Shown here: positions 1-7,102 of the stretch, piece after piece
Numbering within the stretch: the first letter of the stretch is position 1
Layout of the letters: the number at the start of each line of letters is the position of its first letter
Assembly (NCBI GenBank): GCA_002327945.1
Contig: DCVY01000010.1
Location: forward strand, 1,266-9,542
Origin: Acidovorax delafieldii
Lineage (GTDB): Bacteria; Pseudomonadota; Gammaproteobacteria; Burkholderiales; Burkholderiaceae_C
Direction: 5' to 3'
Length of the DNA stretch: 8,277 bases
Program-made: the position numbers and the translations under genes
Notes under the pieces: generated by a model
Told to the model about the DNA's origin: nothing
The model's database searches: none
Seen by the model: the letters and a program-made list of their open reading frames with translations, nothing else

Positions 1-283
1 CACGGCACCGGCAGGCGCATCCAACGGCCGTTTTTAGGCTAAAACGTGTGCTTTCGACTCACACCAGCAACCTCGTGAACTGATCGGCTTTTGCACATAT
101 TCAATCGCCCATCAGGGCAGGGGCTGCCCGCCCTGGCAAACACCCGCCACCGGTTTGGGTCTTACTCTTGGGGCGGCAGACGGGGCGCCGCATACAATGC
201 CCCGTTGTGCCCTGGCAGGCTCATTGGTGCTTGCTGCTGGCGGTTTTTCTGAATTTTGACCATCCGTTTGTGGAGTCCAGTCC
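1..283. other. Leader region upstream of yajC, no recognisable gene
   Basis: I see no supportable coding sequence here. The three plus-strand frames open at the left edge stop at 40-42, 35-37 and 81-83, and none of the short tails resembles a protein I know. In many proteobacteria tgt (queuine tRNA-ribosyltransferase) precedes yajC; I cannot recognise a Tgt C-terminus in this stretch, although the edge leaves too little to exclude one further left. Structures visible: an arm pair ACGGC (2-6) and GCCGT (27-31) followed by a T5 run (31-35), which could be a weak terminator of an upstream gene; a dyad CGTTTT (29-34) and AAAACG (41-46); a small G/C hairpin GGGCA (115-119) and TGCCC (125-129); and the larger palindrome at 180-205 described separately. 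Confidence 0.5.
180..205 (+). promoter_or_regulatory. Perfect 7-bp inverted repeat enclosing a -10-like hexamer, upstream of yajC
   Basis: The arms are ACGGGGC (180-186) and GCCCCGT (199-205), perfectly complementary and separated by 12 nt. A G-T wobble at 179/206 would add one more pair in RNA. The spacer contains TACAAT (193-198), one mismatch from the sigma-70 -10 consensus. The best -35 candidate is weak: TTGGGG at 168-173 with a 19-nt spacer. Two readings are possible: an operator straddling the core promoter of the yajC-secDF cluster, or a hairpin in a leader transcribed from further upstream. No T-run follows, so a rho-independent terminator is unlikely. The base pairing is read directly; the promoter role is inference. 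Confidence 0.35.
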
Positions 284-619
284 GTGTTTATTTCTTCTGC
301 TTTCGCCCAGACCGCTCCTGCCGCCGCCGCTGGTGGCGGTGACATCATGTCCTCGCTCACGGGCATGCTGCCCCTGGTGCTGATGTTCGTGGTGCTGTAC
401 TTCGTCATGATCCGCCCCCAGATGAAGCGCCAGACGGAACACCGCGCCATGATCGACGCCATCGCCAAGGGCGATGAAGTGGCCACGGCTGGCGGCATCA
501 TCGGCAAGGTCACACGCCTGTCCGAAGGTTTCCTGCACCTCGAGATTGCCAGCGGCGTGGAAGTACAGGTCCAGCGCAGTGCGGTGGCGCAGGTGCTGCC
601 CAAGGGTACGGTCAAGTAA
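284..619 (+). CDS. yajC: Preprotein translocase subunit YajC
   Basis: YajC is a small single-span inner-membrane protein that associates with SecDF and the SecYEG translocon; its exact role is not settled. The 111-residue product has a short N-terminal segment (SSAFAQTA) rich in Ala and Gly, one hydrophobic segment at about residues 23-43, the family RPQ motif at 44-46 followed directly by a basic stretch (MKRQ), and a cytoplasmic domain with the typical 'GDEVATAGGIIGKV' motif at 63-76. Length matches the family (about 110 residues). The start is GTG at 284, chosen because GGAG at 272-275 lies 8 nt upstream and because the product then begins MFISSAFAQ, as in relatives I recall. secD follows after 64 nt on the same strand, the standard arrangement. 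Confidence 0.96.
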   Translation: MFISSAFAQTAPAAAAGGGDIMSSLTGMLPLVLMFVVLYFVMIRPQMKRQTEHRAMIDAIAKGDEVATAGGIIGKVTRLSEGFLHLEIASGVEVQVQRSAVAQVLPKGTVK

Positions 620-635
620 TCAATGAACATCCCCC

Positions 636-657
636 GCAGGCGCTGCGCAGCGTCTGC
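636..657 (+). repeat. Intercistronic hairpin between yajC and secD
   Basis: GCAGGCGCTG (636-645) pairs with CAGCGTCTGC (648-657). Nine positions are Watson-Crick and one is G640-U653, which is a valid wobble only in the plus-strand transcript (the other strand would have a C-A mismatch). The innermost pair cannot form around a 2-nt gap, so the realistic structure is a stem of about nine pairs closed by a GCGC tetraloop. No U-tract follows, so it is not a classical terminator. It ends 14 nt before AGAGG (672-676), the probable secD ribosome-binding site. It could stabilise the yajC 3' end, act as a processing site or tune secD translation; these roles are inference. Confidence 0.6.
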
Positions 658-683
658 TGGCAGGGCGCGGAAGAGGCGTAAAA

Positions 684-2567
684 ATGAACCGTTATCCGGT
701 CTGGAAGTACGCGATCCTGGTGATCGTGCTGCTGGCAGGTGCCCTGTACACCCTGCCCAATTTCTTTGGCGAAGCGCCTGCGGTGCAGGTTTCGTCGGCC
801 AAGGCCACCGTCAAGGTGGATGCTGCGGTGCAGCAGCGGGTGGAGGACGTACTGAAGGCTGCGGGTGTCGCGCCCGACCTGGTGACGCTCGAAGGTGGCT
901 CGGTGCGTGCGCGCCTGGACACGCCCGACAACCAGCTCAAGGCCCGCGACGCCATCCAGAAGGCGCTGGTGCCCGACCCGGCCAACCCCTCGTACATCGT
1001 GGCACTGAACCTGGTGTCGCGTTCGCCGGCCTGGCTCACCGCGCTGCATGCGCGCCCCATGTACCTGGGGCTGGACTTGCGCGGTGGCGTGCACTTCATG
1101 CTGCAGGTGGACATGCAGGCCGCGCTGACCAAGAAGGCCGAGTCCTATGCCGGCGACATCCGCACCGCGCTGCGCGACAAGAACATCCGCCATGGTGGCA
1201 TCAGCCGCGATGGCCAGGCCATCGACATCAAGGTGCGCGACGAAGCCACGCAGACGGCGACCCGCAACCTGATCTCCGACCAGTTCACCGACCTGCAGAC
1301 CACCAGCATGCCCGACGGCACCGAGTTCAAGCTGCGCGCCACCATCAAGCCCGAGGCCACGCGCCTTGTGCAGGAGCAGGCGCTCAAGCAGAACATCACC
1401 ACGCTGCACAACCGCATCAACGAACTGGGCGTGGCCGAACCCGTGATCCAGCAGCAGGGCCTGGACCGCATCGTGGTGCAGTTGCCCGGCGTGCAGGACA
1501 CGGCCAAGGCCAAGGACATTCTGGGCCGCACGGCCACGCTGGAAGTGCGCCTGGTCGACGAAGGCACCGAAGCGCGCTCGGCAGAAGCCGGCCAGGGCCC
1601 CGTGCCGTTTGGCTCGGAGCGCTACCTGGAGCGCGGCGGCCAGCCTGTCATCGTGAAAAAGCAGGTCATCCTGACCGGCGAAAACCTCACCGACGCGCAG
1701 CCCGGCTTTGACGGCCAGACCCAGGAACCCACGGTCAACCTCACGCTCGATGCCAAGGGCTCGCGCATCTTTCGCGACATCACACGCGAAAACATTGGCA
1801 AACGCATGGCCATCGTGCTGTTTGAAAAGGGCAAAGGCGAGGTGGTCACGGCCCCCGTGATCCGCAGCGAAATCGGCGGTGGCCGTGTGCAGATCTCGGG
1901 CCGCATGACGACCGCCGAAGCCAATGACACCGCGCTGCTGCTGCGTGCCGGCTCGCTGGCCGCACCGATGGAGATCATCGAGGAGTTCACCATCGGCCCG
2001 AGCCTGGGCGCCGACAACATCGCGCGCGGCATCGACAGCGTGGTCTGGGGCATGGTGGCCGTGGCCGCCTTCATGTGCGTGTATTACCGGCTGTTTGGCG
2101 TGTTTTCCACCCTGGCACTGTCGGTGAACGTGCTGCTGCTGCTGGCCATCCTGTCGATGCTGCAAGCCACGCTGACATTGCCCGGCATTGCCGCCATGGC
2201 ACTGGCACTGGGTGTGGCGATCGACTCGAACGTGCTGATCAACGAGCGCATCCGCGAGGAATTGCGCGAGGGCGTGTCACCCCAGGCGGCCATCCACATG
2301 GGCTATGACCGCGCCTGGGCAACCATTCTGGACTCCAACGTGACCACGCTGGTCGTGGGTCTGGCCCTGCTGGCGTTTGGCTCTGGCCCCGTGCGCGGTT
2401 TTGCCGTGGTGCACACCATCGGCATCCTGACCAGCATGTTCTCGGCGGTGTTCTTCTCGCGCGGCGTGGTGAACCTCTGGTATGGCCGCCAGAAAAAGCT
2501 CAAGAGCCTGTCGATCGGACAGGTCTGGAAACCAGACGCCGACACCGCTGTGGCCAAAACGAACTAA
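684..2567 (+). CDS. secD: Protein translocase subunit SecD
   Basis: SecD is the larger subunit of the SecDF complex, an RND-like inner-membrane protein that uses the proton-motive force to promote late steps of Sec-dependent export on the periplasmic side. The 627-residue product (E. coli SecD has 615) has TM1 at about 8-25, then the periplasmic region with 'YLGLDLRGGVHF' at 127-138 and 'NRINELGVAEPVIQQQG' at 243-259 running into 'DRIVVQLPGVQD' at 261-272. The C-terminal membrane half starts near 450 and holds 'VAIDSNVLINERIREEL' at 511-527; D514 corresponds to the Asp implicated in proton movement. 'ILDSNVTTL' at 548-556 and 'GSGPVRGFA' at 566-574 complete the family motifs. The ATG at 684 is preceded by AGAGG with 7-nt spacing. 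secF begins 12 nt after the stop. Confidence 0.98.
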   Translation: MNRYPVWKYAILVIVLLAGALYTLPNFFGEAPAVQVSSAKATVKVDAAVQQRVEDVLKAAGVAPDLVTLEGGSVRARLDTPDNQLKARDAIQKALVPDPANPSYIVALNLVSRSPAWLTALHARPMYLGLDLRGGVHFMLQVDMQAALTKKAESYAGDIRTALRDKNIRHGGISRDGQAIDIKVRDEATQTATRNLISDQFTDLQTTSMPDGTEFKLRATIKPEATRLVQEQALKQNITTLHNRINELGVAEPVIQQQGLDRIVVQLPGVQDTAKAKDILGRTATLEVRLVDEGTEARSAEAGQGPVPFGSERYLERGGQPVIVKKQVILTGENLTDAQPGFDGQTQEPTVNLTLDAKGSRIFRDITRENIGKRMAIVLFEKGKGEVVTAPVIRSEIGGGRVQISGRMTTAEANDTALLLRAGSLAAPMEIIEEFTIGPSLGADNIARGIDSVVWGMVAVAAFMCVYYRLFGVFSTLALSVNVLLLLAILSMLQATLTLPGIAAMALALGVAIDSNVLINERIREELREGVSPQAAIHMGYDRAWATILDSNVTTLVVGLALLAFGSGPVRGFAVVHTIGILTSMFSAVFFSRGVVNLWYGRQKKLKSLSIGQVWKPDADTAVAKTN

Positions 2568-2579
2568 AGGACTGCGGCC

Positions 2580-3530
2580 ATGGAATTTTTCCGTATCAAA
2601 AAAGACATCCCCTTCATGAAGCACGCGTTGGTTTTCAACGCGATTTCCTTCATCACCTTTGCGCTGGCCGTGTTCTTCCTGCTCACACGCGGCCTGCACC
2701 TGTCGGTGGAGTTCACCGGCGGCACGGTGATGGAGGTGGCTTACAGCCAGCCGGCCGAACTTGCCAAGGTGCGCGAAACCGTGGCAGGCATGGGCTACGC
2801 CGATGTGCAGGTGCAGAATTTCGGCACCTCGCGCGACGTGATGATCCGCCTGCCCGTGCAAAAGGGTGTGACCTCTGCCCAGCAAAGCGATCAGGTCATT
2901 GCCGCGCTCAAGGCGGCCGATCCGTCCGTGACGCTCAGGCGCACCGAATTTGTCGGCCCGCAGGTGGGCGAAGAGCTGGTGCAGGGGGGCCTCATGGCGC
3001 TGGCCATGGTGGTGGTGGGCATCGTGGTTTACCTGGCCTTTCGCTTCGAGTGGAAGTACGGCGTGGCCGCCATCATCGCCAACCTGCACGATGTGGTGAT
3101 CATCCTGGGCTTCTTCGCATTCTTCCAGTGGGAGTTCTCGCTGTCGGTGCTGGCGGCCGTGCTGGCCGTGCTGGGCTATTCGGTGAACGAATCGGTGGTG
3201 ATCTTCGACCGGATCCGCGAGGCCTTCCGCAAATACCGCAAGATGAACACGCACGAGGTGATCGACCACGCCATCACCAGTACCATGAGCCGCACCATCA
3301 TCACCCACGCCTCCACCGAGGCGATGGTGCTGTCGATGTTCTTCTTTGGTGGCCCCAGCCTGCACAATTTTGCGCTGGCACTGACCATCGGCATCCTGTT
3401 CGGCATCTATTCGTCGGTGTTCGTGGCAGCGGCCATTGCCATGTGGCTGGGCGTGAAGCGGGAAGACCTGGTCAAGGTGGCCAGGAAGGATGAAGACCCT
3501 AACGATCCCAACGCAGGGGCCACAGTCTGA
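2580..3530 (+). CDS. secF: Protein translocase subunit SecF
   Basis: SecF is the partner of SecD; together they form a 12-span proton-driven export motor in the inner membrane. The 316-residue product (E. coli SecF has 323) has TM1 at about 17-36, the signature 'VEFTGGTVMEV' at 43-53, 'FVGPQVGEEL' at 124-133, and five further spans from about 135. The TM4 motif reads 'GYSVNESVVIFDRIRE' at 199-214; the acidic residue is Glu204 where E. coli SecF has Asp. TM5 contains 'SRTIITHASTEAMV' (237-250), differing from the Thr/Ser/Gly-rich E. coli segment. AGGA (2568-2571) lies 8 nt before the ATG and abuts the secD stop, so secD and secF are almost certainly one operon. The tail after 295 is charged and hydrophilic (ARKDEDPNDPNAG). 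Confidence 0.98.
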   Translation: MEFFRIKKDIPFMKHALVFNAISFITFALAVFFLLTRGLHLSVEFTGGTVMEVAYSQPAELAKVRETVAGMGYADVQVQNFGTSRDVMIRLPVQKGVTSAQQSDQVIAALKAADPSVTLRRTEFVGPQVGEELVQGGLMALAMVVVGIVVYLAFRFEWKYGVAAIIANLHDVVIILGFFAFFQWEFSLSVLAAVLAVLGYSVNESVVIFDRIREAFRKYRKMNTHEVIDHAITSTMSRTIITHASTEAMVLSMFFFGGPSLHNFALALTIGILFGIYSSVFVAAAIAMWLGVKREDLVKVARKDEDPNDPNAGATV

Positions 3531-3547
3531 CGCGCTACCATTGACTT

Positions 3548-5848
3548 ATGCCCGCACCCCCCCCGTCCATTTCGCAGCGTCGCCTGGCCCGCCAGGCGCG
3601 CCAGAAGTTTGTGGAAGGACTCTGCGCCGGGCTGCCTGGGGTGGACAAGGTGGTTCTGGATTTTCTGTCCCAGCTGATGTCCCAGACCGGTACGCAGCGC
3701 CAGATGCAGTCGCGGCGCGATGCCTGGCAGCTTTACCAGCAGCGCCACACCGAATGGGTGGCACACATGAACCGGGCCCTGCGCGAGGCACTGTTCCCCC
3801 CCATCAGCACGACACGCGGCGCCCAGGCCGCTGGCGGGCACTTCGAGCTGCTCAGCGACGAGGTGGTGGAAAACCAGATCGCCGCCTCCCGCATGGCGCT
3901 CACGGTCACGGAGCAGGTCAGCCACCAGCTCGACACGGTACGGCAGCAAACCCAGTCGCTGGAAGGCCAGGACCTTGACAGCAATGACATTCTGCGCCCC
4001 GAGGCCGTCTGCCTGATCGTCGTCGAGCAATGGGGCAAGGCGGGCCTGCCGCGCACCGACCTGCTGACCGTGGTGGACCCCTTGCAGCGCGACCTGGCCA
4101 ACCTCCTGCAAAAGCAGTACCAGGCCGTGAACGCGTTCTATGAAGAGCAGGGCATCACAACACCAACCGACCTTCGGGGGCGCGTGCGCCGGACCGAGGG
4201 CGGTGCCGTGGCAGGCAGCGATGCCGCTGCGGACGGATTGGCATCGCAGGCACTGGCGCAAACCCGCCAGGCCATGGCTGCCGCGCGCGCAGGGCCACCG
4301 AGGCCATCCCAACCCCAGGGAATGGGAACAGCTTTCGCCACCGGCATGACCCCCCTGTTGCGTGCGCGCCAGCGGGCCCAGGGGGTCATGGGGCAACTGC
4401 GGCGGCTGCTCACCCAGCCCGCCACCGGCTTTGACCTGGTCAACGCACCGCCCGCCTCGGCGGCGCTGGCGCATGCCCTCACGGCCTACCGCGTCCAGGC
4501 CGACACCTACTACAGCGGGGTCGCCACGCTCATCGAAGACTACAGCCCTGCCGCGGTGGTGCAACTGGCGGGCACGGTACGGGAGCGCTCCACCGAGTTG
4601 AAGAAAAAGGCCTCCACGGCAGGAGAAAAAGCCATCATCGAGGTGGTGGCACTGATGTTCCAGAGCATTCTGGCCGAGGACCGCATTCCTCCCGCTGTGC
4701 GCGTGTGGTTTGCGCGCCTGCAGGTGCCGGTGCTGCGCGTGGCCCTGGCAGAGCCAGAGTTCTTCAGCAACATCGCCCACCCGGCGCGCCAGCTCATCGA
4801 CCGCATGGGCGCCTGCGTCATGGGATTTGATGCCACCACGATCAATGGCAGCGCCCTGGAGGCAGAAATCCGCCGTGTGGTGCAGGTGATCGAGCAATAC
4901 CCCGAAACCGGGCGGCGGGTCTTTCAGCTGGTGTACGACGAGTTCGAGAAATTCCTGTCGAAATTCCTGACCGAAAAACAGGCCACGTCGCGCCTTGTGA
5001 GCGTGGCCCAACAGGTGGAGCAGAAAGAAACGCTGGCCATCCAGTACACGATCGAGTTGCGCACCATGCTGCGCGAAATGCCAGTGCGCGACGAGATTCG
5101 GGAGTTCCTCTTCAAGACCTGGGCCGAGGTGCTGGCCCTCTCGGCCGTGCGCGATGGCCCGCAGCATGCCGATACCGTCACCTTCAAACGCACTGCGGCC
5201 GATCTGGTGTGGGCGGCCAGCGCCAAGCCCCACCGCAGCGACCGTGCGCAGGTCATCCAGGGCCTGCCCGGCCTGCTGCAGCGCCTGCGCCAGGGTCTGG
5301 CGCTGATGGGGATCGAAGGAGCAGCGCAGGACGCGCAGATCAAGGTACTGACCGACACCCTGGCCGATGCCTTCCTGTCCAAGACGGCTTCCATACCGCA
5401 GGCCCACATCGACGCCATGGCCAAGCGCCTGGCCAACCTCGAAGACTTCATCGGGGATGCCACGCTGGGGGACTTGCCGCTCAATGCCGACAACATCGAA
5501 ATGATGCTCGGTATCGATGCGTCCTCGATCCACGTCATTGCCGACAACGGAGCGCCGGTGGACGCGGCCATGGTGGCCTGGGCCCAGGAGCTGCAACGGG
5601 GCACATGGTTCACCCTGGACCACAACGGATCGTCGGCGCAGGTGCAGTACGCCTGGCAGAGCCAGCGCAGGCAATTGCACCTCTTTGCCGCCACGGACGG
5701 CAGCAGCTACCTGATACAGCTGCGCCGACTGGCGGCCTACCTGCAATCCGGACTGCTGGTGGCACAGGACGAGGAAGGCATCACCCTGCGCGCCACGCGC
5801 GACGCGCTGGCCAAGCTGGATGCCAATCCAGAACGGTTGCTGGGCTGA
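3548..5848 (+). CDS. DUF1631 family protein, function unknown
   Basis: This 766-residue protein belongs to the DUF1631 family by its central signature 'DRIPPAVRVWFARLQVPVL' (378-396) followed by 'FFSNIAHPARQLIDRMG' (405-421). Relatives are annotated as hypothetical, sometimes misleadingly as thymidine phosphorylase. It has no signal peptide or membrane span and should be cytosolic. Residues 10-200 look helical; 215-265 is an Ala/Gly/Pro-rich linker; 280-640 is helical; the last part (about 683-745) looks like a small beta domain starting 'GTWFTLDHNG' and including 'RRQLHLFAATDG'. The ATG lies 17 nt after the secF stop with no Shine-Dalgarno sequence, so translation may be coupled to secF. A run of eight C residues (3557-3564) falls in codons 4-6. 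Co-transcription with secDF is inferred from spacing only. Confidence 0.85.
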   Translation: MPAPPPSISQRRLARQARQKFVEGLCAGLPGVDKVVLDFLSQLMSQTGTQRQMQSRRDAWQLYQQRHTEWVAHMNRALREALFPPISTTRGAQAAGGHFELLSDEVVENQIAASRMALTVTEQVSHQLDTVRQQTQSLEGQDLDSNDILRPEAVCLIVVEQWGKAGLPRTDLLTVVDPLQRDLANLLQKQYQAVNAFYEEQGITTPTDLRGRVRRTEGGAVAGSDAAADGLASQALAQTRQAMAAARAGPPRPSQPQGMGTAFATGMTPLLRARQRAQGVMGQLRRLLTQPATGFDLVNAPPASAALAHALTAYRVQADTYYSGVATLIEDYSPAAVVQLAGTVRERSTELKKKASTAGEKAIIEVVALMFQSILAEDRIPPAVRVWFARLQVPVLRVALAEPEFFSNIAHPARQLIDRMGACVMGFDATTINGSALEAEIRRVVQVIEQYPETGRRVFQLVYDEFEKFLSKFLTEKQATSRLVSVAQQVEQKETLAIQYTIELRTMLREMPVRDEIREFLFKTWAEVLALSAVRDGPQHADTVTFKRTAADLVWAASAKPHRSDRAQVIQGLPGLLQRLRQGLALMGIEGAAQDAQIKVLTDTLADAFLSKTASIPQAHIDAMAKRLANLEDFIGDATLGDLPLNADNIEMMLGIDASSIHVIADNGAPVDAAMVAWAQELQRGTWFTLDHNGSSAQVQYAWQSQRRQLHLFAATDGSSYLIQLRRLAAYLQSGLLVAQDEEGITLRATRDALAKLDANPERLLG
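3557..3564 (+). repeat. Eight-C homopolymer inside the DUF1631 start region
   Basis: An uninterrupted run of eight C residues begins 9 nt after the DUF1631 ATG and encodes part of Pro-Pro-Pro at residues 4-6. Gain or loss of one base would put nearly the whole protein out of frame. Such tracts near start codons are the usual signature of phase-variable genes, but eight is at the low end and Pro-rich N-termini make short C-runs in GC-rich genomes by chance. Confidence 0.9.
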
Positions 5849-5887
5849 CCCGCACGTCCCCGGCAGCAGCGGCAAACAGCGTTCCGT
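5849..5887. other. Convergent intergenic gap between the DUF1631 gene and dprA
   Basis: These 39 nt separate the stop codons of two converging genes. I see no G/C stem followed by a T-run on either strand. The best candidate pairing, TTGCTG (5837-5842) with CAGCAG (5864-5869), has a 21-nt loop and a wobble end pair and is not convincing. Either termination is Rho-dependent or the two transcripts overlap each other's 3' ends. Confidence 0.5.
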
Positions 5888-7102
5888 TCAGGCGCTGCCC
5901 ATGCGCTGAAACAGGCCGCCCGGCAACCGGGCCACGACACCGGCCAGCTCCAGCTCCAGCAGCTGCACCTGCATGGCAGCGGTATCCATACCCGTGCGCG
6001 CCATCAGTGCATCCAGCCCCACCGGATCAAACCCCATCGCCTGGAGCAGTGCACTTTCGTGCGGACCGGCGGGGGCCGTGCCGGGTGCGTCCGGCTTCGG
6101 CGCTGCACCTGGGACAGGAGGCTGGAGCTCTTCCAGCACGTCCTGCGCAGATTCCACCAGCTTGGCGCCCTGCCGTATCAGGGCATGGCATCCACGCGAC
6201 TGGGGCGCGTGGATGGAGCCCGGAATGGCCAACACTTCTCGCCCCTGCTCCACCGCCAACCGGGCCGTGATCAGCGAACCCGATGCCAATGCCGCTTCCA
6301 CCACCAGCGTTCCCTGCGAAAGACCCGCGATGATGCGGTTGCGCTTGGGAAAATTCGCAGCCAGGGGCGGCGTGCCCAAGGGATATTCACTGACCAGAAT
6401 GCCATGGGCGGCGATGCGCCTGGCCAGCCCCGAATTCTGACGGGGGTACACCCTGTCGAGCCCCGTTCCCACCACCGCAATCGTGGCGGGAACGGTGGCA
6501 CCCGCCACCGCGCTGTCCAGCGCCCCCTCGTGCGCGGCGGCGTCCACCCCCAGCGCCAACCCGGACACGATGGTCAGCCCCGCCGCATGCAGTGCGCGCG
6601 CAAACTGCCGCGCGTTTTCAGCGCCCTGTGCGGTGGGGTTGCGGCTGCCCACGATGGCCAGGCACTGGCCAGCGGGAAAGGGATTGGCGGCCCACAGCGC
6701 TGCCGGCCCGATGCCATACAACACCAGGGGAGGGTCTTCCGTGTCGAGCAGGGCCTGCGGGTAGCGGCCATCGCCCAGCGTCAGGAAAACCCGTGCGGGC
6801 CCTTCAGGCGTCGGGCCCTGGAGCCACGCCCAGGTGGTCTCCAGTTGCTGCGCGAAGTCCGCCGGAAGCTGCCGCAGGGCCTGCGCCTGCGCCGGCGTCA
6901 CGCACTTCGCCAGCATGCCCTCGGACTGCTGAAAAATGGCCGCAGGAAGGCCAAAGGCCGCCAGAAGGCGGCGGGCGGTGCCGTTGCCAACGCCCGGGGT
7001 CAGCGTCAGTCGCAACCAGCCGGCGAGCTCATCGCGGTCGATGGCTGGGATGGGGCCGTGAGGGACTCGTTCCCCCGGCAACCGCGCGGGCTCCGATTCC
7101 AT
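5888..7102 (-). CDS. dprA: DNA-processing protein DprA (Smf)
   Basis: DprA binds incoming single-stranded DNA during natural transformation, protects it and loads RecA; it acts in the cytoplasm. The 404-residue product (E. coli Smf has 374) has an N-terminal helical domain with 'TPGVGNGTARRLL' at 35-47. The Rossmann-like core carries 'VGSRNPT' (151-157), 'SGLALGVDAAAH' (180-191), 'GTGLDRVYPRQN' (212-223), 'FPKRNRIIAGLS' (251-262), 'VEAALASGSLITA' (268-280) and 'AIPGSIHAPQSRG' (292-304). A linker rich in Pro, Ala and Gly (328-347) leads to a winged-helix-like C-terminal domain (about 348-404) of the kind found in many DprA proteins. The start is uncertain: the ATG at 7102 sits 2 nt after the upstream stop, while a TTG at codon 8 (7081-7079) has GGAG at better spacing. 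Family homology begins only near residue 22. Confidence 0.96.
   Translation of the reverse strand: MESEPARLPGERVPHGPIPAIDRDELAGWLRLTLTPGVGNGTARRLLAAFGLPAAIFQQSEGMLAKCVTPAQAQALRQLPADFAQQLETTWAWLQGPTPEGPARVFLTLGDGRYPQALLDTEDPPLVLYGIGPAALWAANPFPAGQCLAIVGSRNPTAQGAENARQFARALHAAGLTIVSGLALGVDAAAHEGALDSAVAGATVPATIAVVGTGLDRVYPRQNSGLARRIAAHGILVSEYPLGTPPLAANFPKRNRIIAGLSQGTLVVEAALASGSLITARLAVEQGREVLAIPGSIHAPQSRGCHALIRQGAKLVESAQDVLEELQPPVPGAAPKPDAPGTAPAGPHESALLQAMGFDPVGLDALMARTGMDTAAMQVQLLELELAGVVARLPGGLFQRMGSA

Noticed and set aside
168..383. A 71-codon plus-strand frame in the yajC leader, considered as a possible secretion-monitoring arrest peptide
   Set aside because: It runs deep into yajC in another frame, has no good ribosome-binding site and shows no arrest-like C-terminal motif.
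623..1711. A 362-codon plus-strand frame starting at ATG 623, with a very basic N-terminus, overlapping secD
   Set aside because: No Shine-Dalgarno is evident before 623, the product is Arg/Ala/Pro-rich with no motif, and nearly all of it is an out-of-frame reading of secD.
612..2165. A 517-codon minus-strand open frame antisense to secD
   Set aside because: It has a low-complexity His/Gln/Gly/Arg-rich translation and no motif, and secD on the other strand is unmistakable.
3541..3546. TTGACT just before the DUF1631 ATG as a -35 box
   Set aside because: No -10-like hexamer occurs at a suitable distance; the position about 17 nt downstream is GC-rich coding sequence.
3407..5875. An 822-codon open frame on the minus strand covering the whole DUF1631 gene
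   Set aside because: The composition is rich in Gln, His, Gly and Arg with no recognisable domain. It is antisense to a gene with a clear family signature. Long antisense open frames are expected in GC-rich genes with biased third positions.
5877..5897. CAGCG/CGCTG arms as a terminator for the DUF1631 gene or dprA
   Set aside because: Only five pairs with an 11-nt loop, no T-run on either side, and one arm is inside dprA coding sequence.
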